A stretch of DNA of 26,324 nt from Gyrodactylus bullatarudis. Taxonomy: Eukaryota > Platyhelminthes > Monogenea > Gyrodactylidea > Gyrodactylidae. Positions 1-11,900 of this stretch are shown here, in pieces. Position 1 is the stretch's first letter. Every line of letters begins with the position of its first letter. Location: the NCBI GenBank assembly GCA_012064415.1, contig SSNU01000335.1, positions 1-26,324 on the forward strand. Direction: 5' to 3'. The notes under the pieces were generated by a model, which saw nothing but the letters and a program-made list of their open reading frames with translations, ran no database searches and had not been told where the DNA came from. The translations under genes and the position numbers were made by a program.

Positions 1-489
1 CTTCCCTCTTGGTTTTATGCCAAGATTAATAATTCTGTATCTGACGCAGCCAGAGTGTATTTCAAAATTCTGAAATTAATCAGAGACTTTCCCGGAGATA
101 TTATACGATCAGTGGCAATGAAGTCTTTAAAGAAAAATTGTTGGATGGCTCACCCAGAAGTGGTTCTAATTACAATGATGGGAGATGAAGATTACACAAT
201 TCGTAATAAGGCAGTTGAAATCATGAGTGATATTCAGACAAACCAAATTAGAAAATACCAACGTCCTAAAGTTATTGATGAAAATGCTCGCTATTACTAT
301 GAGCAAATAGACTTTCAGACTGAAGTTTTTGGATTTCCCTCACTTCTACAAAACCAAGACTTATCATGTTTTCGGCGAATACGATTTGAGGGATTCCATT
401 CAAACACCCAGGCCGTGGAGCGAATGATCCAGGTGACAACAAAGGCTTGCTTAACTCAGGCTTCAAATTACCATGGTCCGGATCATTGA
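1..489 (+). CDS. 3' end of an uncharacterised, probably mobile-element-linked protein
   Basis: The frame is open from the first base of the window to a TGA at 487-489 (about 162 residues), so the 5' end lies outside. The C-terminal part reads ARYYYEQIDFQTEVFGFPSL and ends near NTQAVERMIQVTTKAC. From memory this resembles a poorly characterised family of animal proteins, often in many genomic copies, with a motif like HTQAVER-x-VKLVTEA close to the C-terminus; I know no tested function and this comparison was not searched. No stop or frameshift is visible. It is convergent with the large minus-strand gene that ends at 2683. A methionine-like start inside the segment (GTG at 55) has no special support. 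It could be a host gene or the ORF of an element; I lean to the latter. Confidence 0.55.
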   Translation, partial: LPSWFYAKINNSVSDAARVYFKILKLIRDFPGDIIRSVAMKSLKKNCWMAHPEVVLITMMGDEDYTIRNKAVEIMSDIQTNQIRKYQRPKVIDENARYYYEQIDFQTEVFGFPSLLQNQDLSCFRRIRFEGFHSNTQAVERMIQVTTKACLTQASNYHGPDH

Positions 490-535
490 AAATAATAGAA
501 AAACTTTTCCACGTGAACCAAATACGGAAAATTTT

Positions 536-541
536 AATAAA
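536..541 (+). terminator. Candidate poly(A) signal for the gene at 1-489
   Basis: An AATAAA hexamer lies 47 nt past the TGA on the same strand. In DNA this AT-rich such hexamers are common, so position is the only support. Confidence 0.35.
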
Positions 542-969
542 ACTAATAACATATTAAAACAGTGTAATAATGTCGAAGATATTCGTAATAATTTAATAGA
601 CTTATTTTAATCTATAAATTATCTTGATTCTTCGATTTGCAAATTGAAAAAAATAGCTAGAATAACCCATTAAAAAACTAGTTGGATTTTATTATTGGAT
701 TAAATTATGTCGAGTTAGAAATTTATTTCCAAAAATAACATGATATTATTTTTTGGAAAAAATTAATATTCTACTTTCAAGTAGTAACATTAAATTTTGT
801 GATTTTAGCAACAATTTCTGGCTACTCGAAGACATTATTCACAGGTTTTTTCTTTTGCTCAAGCTGACAAAATTGACATTTTCGGATTCAGCATGAAATT
901 ATCTCTCTAATGATGGTCCAAGTTCTGCGATAATCTAATTTTTTGATTTCGGTGAACCACCCCTACTAT
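542..969. other. Intergenic, nothing recognised
   Basis: AT-rich sequence with stops in all frames. I see no gene, RNA gene or repeat unit here. Confidence 0.5.
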
Positions 970-1320
970 GTATGTAATTTTTATGTCTTACTTATTTGAG
1001 AAATTTATGATGATACTTTAAGAACTTATAACTTTTCTATTAAACGAAATAAAAATTTAATTTTTTCAGAGAACTAAACCAAAAGTCAAATCTAATCCAT
1101 AAACACATAGATTTATGATCATTAGTGCTTTTAATCAGAAAATTCATGATATAATTAACCAATCAGGACCTTTATAAAAAATGTATTTATAGATTAGGTT
1201 TGACTTTTGGTTTAGTTTTCTGAAAAAATTAAATTTTCATTTCGTTTAATAGAAAAGTTATAAGTTCTTAAAGTATCATCATAAATTAGCTCAAATAAGT
1301 AAGACATAAAAATTACTTAC
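970..1320. repeat. Long inverted-repeat (foldback) element
   Basis: Arms of roughly 135 bp at about 970-1105 and 1185-1320 are near-identical reverse complements, separated by about 80 bp. Both termini read GTA(T/A)GTAATTTTTATGTC. Arm differences are only a few substitutions and one small indel. There is no coding potential. The shape is that of a MITE or foldback element. I could not identify a convincing target-site duplication, so the transposon superfamily is open. Confidence 0.8.
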
Positions 1321-2040
1321 GATGAAATTTGTTATTGATTTTTAATTTGTCATAAAGGTGTAATTAGGAACCAAAGTGTCCATACATAACGTGTGACTGA
1401 ATGCTACTTATGTAATTATAATTATAATTATATATACTAAATTAATATTTCACAATCTTTTGCATGGTAAGGGGGACACAATAGTTTTTCCATTTCAAGG
1501 TTTATTTTATATTCTTTGCACTGAACACTCTTATACACAAAATCTAGTGAAAACAAATCAAGAAAAACCCCATATCGATTCTTTTGTATTTTGGAAACTG
1601 TTAAAAGTTAAGAAAAGGTTTAATTAAATTTAGAAATGTATTAGTCACCAGTATTTATCCTTTTACATTTGACACTAAAATCGACATTCATAAAAAATGT
1701 AGAAAAATTATTATTATTATTACTTTAATCTGGTTTTAAGCTTATAAAAATCAATCCTCCTCCCCAATATACGACACCATTTTGATCAGAATTTAATTCT
1801 GTATCGATTGACCTGAAAATCTCAACTTTTTGAAATTTTTAGACAAAATCTTATACCAGGACCCTAATAGACCTACTTCAAAGTACAATGACAAGTTATT
1901 TATTTATTGAAAAACTGTGAATATACACAAATGTACACAAATGAATGGAGGTGTAGTTTTACACTCCACAAATACGGTTCTCACCTGTACTATATAACTA
2001 ACGTGTACTTGTACATTCACACAACTATCGTCACTTTACA
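1321..2040. other. Intergenic, nothing recognised
   Basis: AT-rich spacer with scattered short palindromic words (for example around 1940-1975). No ORF or repeat unit that I can support. Confidence 0.45.
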
Positions 2041-2330
2041 GAGCTTTTACCTTTTAATATGATTGAGTTCATGAACTATGTTCTCCCTCTTAAGAAGGAT
2101 TCTAAAAATTTCCGTATTATTCATTTTATTGAAATATCTAAAGCATTTGATAAGCTAAATTCTCCTTCATTAAAAAAAGCTTATTTCACTAAAAATTTGA
2201 CTACTAATTTAATTTTTTTTTCTCTCCAAACAGAAACAATATGTTTCCTTTAACTTCACCACTAATAAACTTGCATCAATTAACTCGGGTGTTCCCCAAT
2301 ATATTTTTCATTGAAATTGGGGTGTGCGAT
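2041..2330 (+). pseudogene. LINE (non-LTR) reverse transcriptase relic
   Basis: Two frames joined by a frameshift carry consecutive RT blocks. Frame 1, from about 2059, has IIHFIEISKAFDKLN, matching the first catalytic block of non-LTR RTs (usual form F-x-D-x-SKAFD, here with Glu in place of the first Asp). After about 2228 another frame reads KQYVSF and then NSGVPQ (2282-2299), matching the R-x-Q-x-V and SGVPQGS blocks. The domain breaks off before the YADD box. The copy is short, shifted and lacks catalytic residues, so it is dead. It lies just beyond the 3' end of PLCγ on the opposite strand. Confidence 0.65.
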
Positions 2331-2482
2331 TTCTCATACGCCAAAACTAGGGCACAACTGTATATCGGAATAGATCATGTAAAATTTGTAAAAATATATA
2401 GATTTCGATATACATTCCCTAAACCTATAACTGTAAATAACTACATACTTTTAGTCCATGAGAAAGAACACTTCATTTTTTC

Positions 2483-2488
2483 TTTATT
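2483..2488 (-). terminator. Candidate poly(A) signal for PLCγ
   Basis: AATAAA on the minus strand about 195 nt beyond the PLCγ stop codon (2683-2685). It is the first good match I see downstream. Its use would give a 3' UTR antisense to nothing functional. Confidence 0.35.
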
Positions 2489-2682
2489 TTAATTGTTCTA
2501 AAGGTTAAATTCGGTTTAGGGAAATATTTATGGGTAATTAACACATAAGCTATCAAATTACATCGAACGCTGATCATATTTTCCTAACCTGTAACCTCTT
2601 TTACGGGCAAAATAGAGAAAAAAGAGGTGTGTTCTTTCTTATGGACCAAAAGTGATATAGTTTTTGACAATATTCCTAATTA

Positions 2683-2987
2683 TTATAATCTCCATCGGCA
2701 ATTATTAATGTCAATTATGCACCAACATACCAATAAAGTTGATAATTCAGATGGAGATCCACATGGTTTTTCCAAATTGATTGATCTTACCCCCAATCTA
2801 ACGCATGAAATCGGCAATGTATATTGAAGTAAAAGGTTATCTGAATTTCTTAAACATGATGATTCAACAGCTCCTTGTTTCTCATTTTCATCAACTGATA
2901 TGAATGAGAATCTTAAAATGGCAAATTTTAAACAATAAACTGCAAATTTCATCATCACTATGTTATCAGGAACTGCACATAACTGTC
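2683..2987 (-). other. PLCG: PLCγ exon 24: rest of C2 and stop codon
   Basis: With the acceptor at 2989-2988, the C2 segment between exon 23 and [14 protein letters not shown] has the same length as in human PLCγ1 (family: EFAFLRFVVYEED). Then [26 protein letters not shown] and [15 protein letters not shown] match the closing strands (family: GYRAVPLKN, ELASLLIKIDI). The TAA at 2685-2683 follows eight residues later, so the long C-terminal tail of vertebrate PLCγ is absent. A GTATGT after STLL could in principle be a further donor, but the strand pattern favours reading through. Confidence 0.82.
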
Positions 2988-5900
2988 CTAATACAAAAAA
3001 TAATAATGATAAATTAAAATATAATACAATATTTTAGCATTATTGAAAAAAATATCAACAAAATCTATCAAGTTTTCAACAGAAAAATCATGTATTTCAA
3101 GTTCTAATTCAAGCTTTAAATAATCGAATATATTTCTTAATGAACCCTCTGTATTGAATAGAAGAAGCAATTTTTAAGAAAGAGATCTTAAAGAATTATT
3201 GATTATTATATCATATTGGAGTTCATGTGATTGAATTAACTAATTTAGCCAAACTGAGATTCTACAAAAACTCTGACAGTCAATCAAAAAGAAAGTTTCA
3301 AGAATCGGGAATTAAAAAAGAGACCAACAAGCCAAAAAATAATTGACCAATCTCCAATTTTAGACGAAATAGGACACATTCGACTTCAAAATCTAGATAT
3401 TGCATCTAATGGTACTAATTCTATAGATCAAATGGGTTATAAACTCTCTTAATACTAAGAGTCAATCTTAAATAGCCTAACCTTTAATTGAAGGATCCTG
3501 AGCTAATTTAGACAAGGGAGGTGGGGTTGCAATTGAGAGGTATGTCACTTATAAGAGCAAAATTGAAACCATTCTTTCCGATCAAAAGATTTATTCTATA
3601 CAGTAGAGCATAAGAAAAATTTTGGGAAAATAATAAGGTACTTAGCTAAAAAAATAAAGAAGTTTTAGGAGAGTTACGAAAGAAATGTTTTACCTTTAAT
3701 AATAATAAGTAGCAATAATAAAATAGCTACTCATTTTTTTAAACTTCATAAAGATAACCCTCCATTAAGAATTATAAACCTAACCTATTATAAAAAGTAT
3801 TTTGAAAAAGTCAATGATTCAAGCTGTTTATTTATAAAAACCAAGAATCTTACCTAGAAATTAACATTTTTATAAAGTCATTCTGGAAATAGTCTTCGCA
3901 TATGCCGAAACCAAGAAACTATTTTTTTCAACTTAATTGAAGACAAAAACATGAAAATAAGTAATCAAATTTCATAGGATTCATGAATAATATTTAATAA
4001 ATATGATCCATTCTTATAGATTTTTTTTAAATGAAAACATTATATTGAAATTAAATCATATGATACAAAATAATAATAATAAATTCAAGGTGATGTGAGG
4101 TTTTAATAAAGTTCAAACTGATCTTGATCCCCAACTTGGACCCCAAGCTAGTGCAGCCTTGGGTTTTTATATTCCAACCCAATGCACTTCAGCAGAATCC
4201 GGTTCAACGACCACTTTTAATATCAACTATTCAAAAAGGGAACTAGGAACAGAAATCAGTTGATTCTTCAGTTCAAACGTTTATCTCACAGATACAAGGT
4301 TAGATTTTATTGAACATAAAAGGTCTCATTATCAGAGGAATTATTCAGTCATTTTTGGAGACCTTTAATTCTATAATAAAATTTGCTCTTTTGCTTCTTA
4401 GAGAAAAATTTCAGAATCACTAATTTTATCTGAGTTCATTAAATTAAATTTATTTCATTAAAAATTTAACAAGTTAATTCTTTAAATTAATATTTTAACA
4501 CTTACAAACTATTAACAGGCTTGAAAATATCAAGAAACTTAGCAGTATAGGAGATCAAGATGAAAATCTCAAAAACTTCAAAGCATGTCAACAGACTGCA
4601 AATTTTTTAAAGAGAAAAATAAAAGAAGGTTTCAACTCATCTGGCCGTATTCTCATCTTCAGCTGCTATAAGGTCTTTTTCTTTATCTTAAGTTTTTCTC
4701 AAGATATCATTTGATTGGTTTGCAATAAAAAAATAACTAGGAAAATTGTATTTTTAGCGTAAGCATCAAAACTAAGACGAGGACTGTTTCCAGAACGATT
4801 TTATTCTTTTTTTTGTTCTTGTTCCCTATTTTTGATGTTAATGGGCAGAGAGGTTAGAAAACAGTTACTTCGCCTGCATTTCATCAGGTCTCTACAAACT
4901 CCACCCGGTCAATATACAAATACTCAGTTTTTCAAGAACTTTTACATGATCTTAACTGTTCAAATTATAAAATGGATTTGTGCATCAGTTTACGTGCTTG
5001 AAAATGTGCACACTCTACTCGATTAAAAAAGGATAATTGGACTAAAGGATTAATTTCTTGCCTGGCGAGCAAGAGACTTAGGATTAGACTCTCTAAAAAT
5101 TTAATCCAACTTATTTCTAATTTAGTCATTTGAAAATTAGTACAAAAACTAAATTTTATTCATTTCAGTCTTCATTTATTTCATTTGACATACCAAAACG
5201 GAAATAATCAATGATTATTAATCATTCTAAGGCAGTCCATATCTATAAATATCTGGACCATACCTGTAAATTATATCATAATTTTGCTTTAAATATTCCA
5301 CTAAATAATATCTTACTACATCTCATATATCATATGAATCAAAATTATTTAAATTTGATACTCACCACGAACGGCGATCCTATAGATTTGAGAACTTGTA
5401 TCCCACGGACGATTAATGACTTCCACTTCTAAGTAACCTTTTTGAGCCTTGGGCAAATGTCTAGCTCCCAAAACCTCAATCTCATAATATTCCGGTTCCA
5501 GGACTCTTTTTGATGGGCCATCAGTTTTTTCAATATAACCGCAGTTACCATTATCACGAAATTTAGCCTGGAAATAAAGTATAAATCTTACTTGATCAAG
5601 ATGTAATTTTGTAAAGAAAGTGGAAATTAAAAGTTTCCCACTGATAAAAATTCATCTGAAACTTATCTGAGCAATAACTTTTGAACGATTTAGGATTATC
5701 TGAATTGATCGGAAGGTTCACAAGTTAGCTAGTTTTGATGATTTCTCGAGGATCTCAAACATATTAAATGATATTTTCTTACAAAAAGGAAGATTCCAAA
5801 GGTTCATTCGATAGTTAAAAAAAAATTTCTTTCTCCCTTTTCTAGAGTATTCAGAGATTAAACAAAGGAAGCAGACAGAACCGAATGAGATACTGTTTCC

Positions 5901-8900
5901 TACCTTGAATACAAAGAATGTCAGAAAGTTCTATTGTGTTCAGTGTGTTTGGGTAATGAGGATTTATTAGCTAGATTCCCACTGATTACTAGGCTAGGTT
6001 GAAAATTTTTTTTCTCCGAATAACTCCCAATAGGACTTATTTTAGTATTCAGATCATGTTTTGCATATTTTTAAAGCGTGAAAGTCATTATGCCATTGCC
6101 CATTTTTCCCACAATATCCCACGAAATTAACCATGAAGCCCCTCTTGATGATAAGATTACTATTTTTGAAGATAAAAATTAAGAAACTCATTAAATGGTC
6201 TAGATATTCTGGATTTTAGTGATTACGTAGTCAAAATTCATTGAAAATTGAGCGGCGATTTGAAAAATTTTGGATTTTCAAAACCGAATGACATATTGGA
6301 GAATCATTTTCAACACATGCTTCAATACAAAATAATGTTTAGAATTGATAGTTCTATCAGAAAAGTTGGTCCTAATATCAGGTTAAAAATTTCACCCTAG
6401 CCTACTGATTACCATCACACACTAGTGAATTACCAGGAATCACTGATTTTCCGGACTCATAGTAACAAATACATCAACAGATATCTGTCCAATAAATTTG
6501 TCCTTTTATTACGGAAATTTCCAGCCTCTCTCTTGGCTGCTCTCCATATCGACTCAATATGGTTCGTAACATACCCTTCTCTATTCACAAACACCTATTA
6601 ATGACACACTGTTTTGTGGCCGAACACCTCTTGACTAAGTTTCTTGTAAGATTTTTGTCCATTAGACACAACAATTGAGCCAGAAACTATTTTTCTTTCT
6701 CCATTAATATAGCTTTCTTTCTATTTTCAACATAAAGACTTTGCCATCTTGGTCAAATCCACCGAAAACTCATATGTCACGGACAAATTTAGTCTAATTA
6801 ACAGCAGTCTTTTCTGTTATTTCTAACTCGGAAGTTATAAATTTGAGATTTTCAGCTTTGTAGCATACAACTCTAATAATTATATATGTGATCTTGCAAA
6901 TAATGTTTCTTAAAAATAAGTTTATTAGATTTTCTTCCTTTCCAAGTTGAACACCGAAAAACATATCCACCAATCGATGAACCGTATTCTCCGAGATAAA
7001 TTTGTCCATCACAATCCTCTTGAGACATAGTTAAAAGAAAGAACTTTCTATTTTCATTGATTGTAGTGAGACTTTCTACATTACAGAGGGTAATATCGTT
7101 TACACCGGTGGTCATGGAAAAATTAGTTTTTGAACGAGTAAATATATTCTATCGTTTTAAGTTTCAGAGATGATGGGGGGAAGGAATTTCGGAAGAATTT
7201 TTAAGTAGAACATATTTTAAATTGGATTTTCGCAAAATTAGTTAAGATGAAGCGAGAAAATTTAAAATTCTGCGTCGAGTGATGAGTTCTTTACGTAGGT
7301 TTAAGAAAAATTCGCGGTCAAAGTAGGAGGAATAAGTTTTTTTTTTTTTGGTTTAATTTTCTGCTTGCAAGGTTATGACATAAATTATAATTTATAGCTA
7401 ATGAATAATTTATTATTCGCGCTTTTGTTTCAAATTAACTAAATTTATTTTTGTTAAAATTGGCCGGTTTTATGAAAAATATATACAAATTTAGGAATTT
7501 TATTCGTACATTCTTCATTGAGTGAGAATTTGATAAATTAAATGAAATCTATATGCTTTTATTATGTTTTTCTACTGTTTAATATATGTATGTATTCATA
7601 TATGGTCGGTGGCGTCTAAGTACAGTTTAGCCGTTTTAACCACCAAGTTAATACACAACTCAGCCTACTAAATCCTAATCACCCGCCCATTATAAATCAT
7701 CAGTAGAAAATTAATTATACGCTCGATGTGAAAATGAAAAATGAGTATATAATTCCTCAATTTTGAAAATATTTGTCCTCCTTCTTAGTAGAATTGTAAA
7801 ACAATTGTTTTGGATAAAAAAGAGTGTAAAACTATAAATTATTATTTTTCCTCCATGAGACTTACTGTGTTTAACTGAAGAGGTCTATCTGATGATTGAA
7901 AATTTAGGGCGACAACTTGAGCACCAACAGACCAATATAAAATGGGATCGTAATTTGATGAGTTTATTCTAACACCTTTGGGATAAATTCTTGCTGATTT
8001 TGTCTTGAGATAACTAAAAAGTAGATAGTTTTGATCCTTTTGTAACATTTACATATAAATTACTGAAAATTTGAATTACTTTTCCATTTGAACTGCTCTG
8101 GAAAAATCTGCATTGGGATATTTTAAATCCCCTCCAATGATGTTTTCAAATTTATTTTCATCAAATGAAGAAATGATTTTTAATACCTTATCGTGATTTT
8201 CAGCCTTGTATTTAGCAGATTTGAAATATGTTACTATATCAGATAACTCAACAGCAAGATTTGACTTTTTCACCTTTGAATCGAGCTGGAAGTAAAACAA
8301 CAACATAAGAGATCGATAGTGATGAGAATTCAGGAAAAAAACCTGATTTATTCGTTATTACAGCTTATAATGGGTTATTTTTAAGGGAAATTTAAACTTG
8401 CAGTATAATTTTTTTCGTTTATTTCATTTACAGTATAATAGACCGATGTTTTTTTACACTTACAGTATCATTATTTATTTTATTTTCTTCATCAGTATCA
8501 AAAGATGAAATAATTTCAGAAACAGTATAATAGACCAATATATCCTTTCACTTTCAGTATCAATGATAATGAAAATTTACTGACACAGTATCATTTCACG
8601 TGTTTTTTTTCAAAATTTTTTTATATCAACTCTAGCGTAACCAACTCAATAAAATTTGAAGCCATTTTTTATTTGGTAGATTAAAAAAATTATATTCCTT
8701 TAATGTTCTACTACGAAAATTTGATGCTAAAATTGCAAAATACAAAAAAAATTTCCAAGTTAAAATTGGAAAAATATTAGTACTGTAGTATGATAAAAAA
8801 ATTTTGAAAAAAAACACGTGAAATGATACTGTGTCAGTAAATTTTCATTATCATTGATACTGAAAGTGAAAGGATATATTGGTCTATTATACTGTTTCTG

Positions 8901-11900
8901 AAATTATTTCATCTTTTGATACTGATGAAGAAAATAAAATAAATAATGATACTGTAAGTGTAAAAAAACATCGGTCTATTATACTGTAAATGAAATAAAC
9001 GAAAAAAATTATACTGCAAGTTTAAATTTCCCTATTTTTAATTTAAGAAATCCTTTTTTAGAACTTCAATGATTATTTTCCATAATTTTGGTACTAAATT
9101 AACAACTCCTCAAGAAGCCATGTGTTTTAATTATTCATTGAAAACCCGGCACAATTCGAAATGATCAAGGTTCATATGTATTAAAAATTTTGATAAATCA
9201 TCGATGAAGAATCTTTCTATCTACACTACAGTTCTATTTACCTAGTGTGAAAGAATTTTTGAAAATTTTCTTTCACAACAGTTTTTCTCCTTACTTCGTT
9301 CATATCTTCAGTGACTTTGGCAATTTTCTTCTTAAGGATGTCCATATTTTCCGAATTCATGTAAAACTCAATAGAGTTTTTATTATTCTGGTAGATTTTC
9401 CATTTTCCTTTCATGATTTCTTAAAAAAACGAAAGCTTTAAAAAAGCATAAAATTCATGCACTATTTCTTTTTCAATTACGTTCAATTTTTGAGAATTTT
9501 ATTTCAAATTCCTTTGGAGTAAGCAATTTGTAACTCATTTCGGATTCGCTTTCCAAATTCTTTTGGAGGTTCTAAAAGAATTCAAATTCAAAAATAAATA
9601 AATAATTATCAATCAGTTTCAAGGAACCTGTATGATTTCATTGATTCTTTCCAATTTGACTGGTATTTGTAAAGGAATTTCTGGGTCAGAATTTCGAGCA
9701 TAATGATTGACTAAATCGAATAAGCTTTCAAATTCTTTATCATGCATCTTAACAAATTGAAGATGATTTGTTATGTGAACTTTGCAAACTTCTGTTACAT
9801 TGGTCCTTAATAAATTTCAATAATTAATAATTTTCAAAAAACATGGATTTATTTTTGATTCAACTCACAAAAAACAGAGAGTAAAATAGTTTGGTTCGTG
9901 ACTATCTTCAATTGGAGTACTCTTGGACCCTCTTCTTATCATAAAAGCTCCTGTCCTACCTATATTTTTCAATAGGCTATCATCAGCGGTTTCAGTATCA
10001 TTATACCATGGCTGATTTATATGACATTGTGGTGCAGAATCTTTCAAATACAAAGATTCACTAGGAGATTCTATTCTTGGAAGTTCATTTTTCTAATAAA
10101 AATTTCAAGATACTACAGAATATACATTATGTATTATGAAAATTTTGCAATATACCTTATAATATTCAATTAAATCAGCACAGGTGAGAAAATGATTTGA
10201 TCTTGATGACAGATGATAACCCTGATCCCGATCATACTTTACAATGAAATGATCAACTCTACCATTGGAGCTTAAAATGAAGGAAATTGCTTTAAAATTA
10301 ATTTAAATACTTTTTCAAACATAATAAACAAATGACAAAGCTTGATAAAAATCAAGTATTAAATCCTCGTTAATTAATGTAATTTTGCAAGTAAAATTGA
10401 CCCTTGGAGATATGTTTTATATAATATTAGCTTGCAGTTCATAATTCCAGGAATTAATTAGAATGAAAAAGTACAATTTATAAAAAGATTGAGAAAAAAT
10501 AATATTTTTCAGTTGGTTAAGAATCTTGTGAATACAGAAATCAGAGGGAGGAAAGAATTTTTTAAATTCCTTATTATATAGTCTACCATTAGATAGTTTA
10601 ATTCATTTTACTTTATAATATTCATAGCTCTACTTTCAAGTAGACATAAAATAAAATTAGATTTAATTTTCATTATTAAATAAAGGAACTATTTAGAGAA
10701 ATTCAAACCTACATAACTGATAAGGAAAGTGAAGAAGGATTCGATTCAGACTCTCTGAGAATGAATATGCCATCTTTCTTGTATTTGTATCTCTTTAGCC
10801 ACTCTTCAGTCTCAAGCCGAGATAGTTTCCCATGATAAAATGGTTGATTGACAAAATCGGTAGGTAAATTTTCAACAGGCTCTTGAATATTCCAAAATTT
10901 AGATAATTCCTCATTTATCTAAATAATAAAGTTGCATATGAGAATAAAAAAACTCTTTATATAATCATATATGAACTGAACTAACATTATCGACATCTGA
11001 AGGTTTTGAGGAGTCTTCTTGGGAAAATATTATCTTTCCATCAGTTGACAGTGTTAAATATATTGGCTATAAAACAAGAAAATTTTCCAAAAGTGATAGG
11101 AAAGTACAGCTCTTAGCTTACTAGAGTATCTTTTTTTTGAGATAGGTAAACTTCTTGCATGAAAACAAAATTGTACTTTTCTTCAATTTCATCATCATCA
11201 GCTGTAACGCCTTCTTGAGGTAGTTTTTTTCCCTGGATCAGGTGAATATAAATTACAACCAAGAGTTATATTATCAGGAGTAATAAGGTTAATAGATGAC
11301 ATGATGTTAGAAATTAGTTAATATTTGATTAGCGGTTTTTGATTCAAATTAATAAAATAGATTTATTTTTATTAAAATTGGCCGGTTTTATGAAAAATAT
11401 AAACTACAATAAATAAATAAATTTTGGAATTTTATTCGTGCAATCTTCAATTGTGAGTATTTGATAAATTTATGGGTATATATGCTTTTATCATGTTTTA
11501 TTATTTTTTTCTACTGATTTACATTTGTATTCATTTATATATATGGCCGGTGCCCCTAAAATATAGTTTAGCTTTGGATCCTGGGGTCCGATCCAAATTT
11601 CGTTTATGATTTTGGAGTTTTTAAAGCACGAGAAATTGTTAGAAAAAAATGCATTATATATATTTTAAAAGTGTAATAATAGTATATCCCAACAGAAACC
11701 CGATGAAAATTGGGGTATGTCTGTCTGACAAGGCAAGTTATTCTCTATGCCCTTTCTCGAAGTCTTAAGAAGAATCATTTCAACTTTGAGCTCTCACTTC
11801 TAGTTTCCACCTATGGCGATATTTTTACATATAATTTAACACTTTACATCGGATGGTGTTAGTCTTAAGGATATAGAAAAAAATTATTTCGCTTAATTAA

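Noticed and set aside
2627..2827. Plus-strand ORF of 66 codons
   Set aside because: It is antisense to the last PLCγ exon, whose C2 motifs are clear.
2988..3170. Minus-strand 60-codon ORF just upstream of exon 24
   Set aside because: No motif, no acceptor in phase with it, and exon 23 joins exon 24 directly with the correct C2 length.
4320..4368. Hairpin between AGGTCTC and GAGACCT
   Set aside because: Only 7 bp per arm; likely chance.
4832..5026. Plus-strand ORF with [14 protein letters not shown]
   Set aside because: Possibly more of the RT relic, but nothing diagnostic; not called as a gene.
11122..11302. A gene start at the ATG of 11302 ([11 protein letters not shown]...)
   Set aside because: It needs a frameshift at an A7 run. 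The AG at 11234-11233 gives a clean phase-0 exon that continues the X domain, so 11302-11233 is intron.
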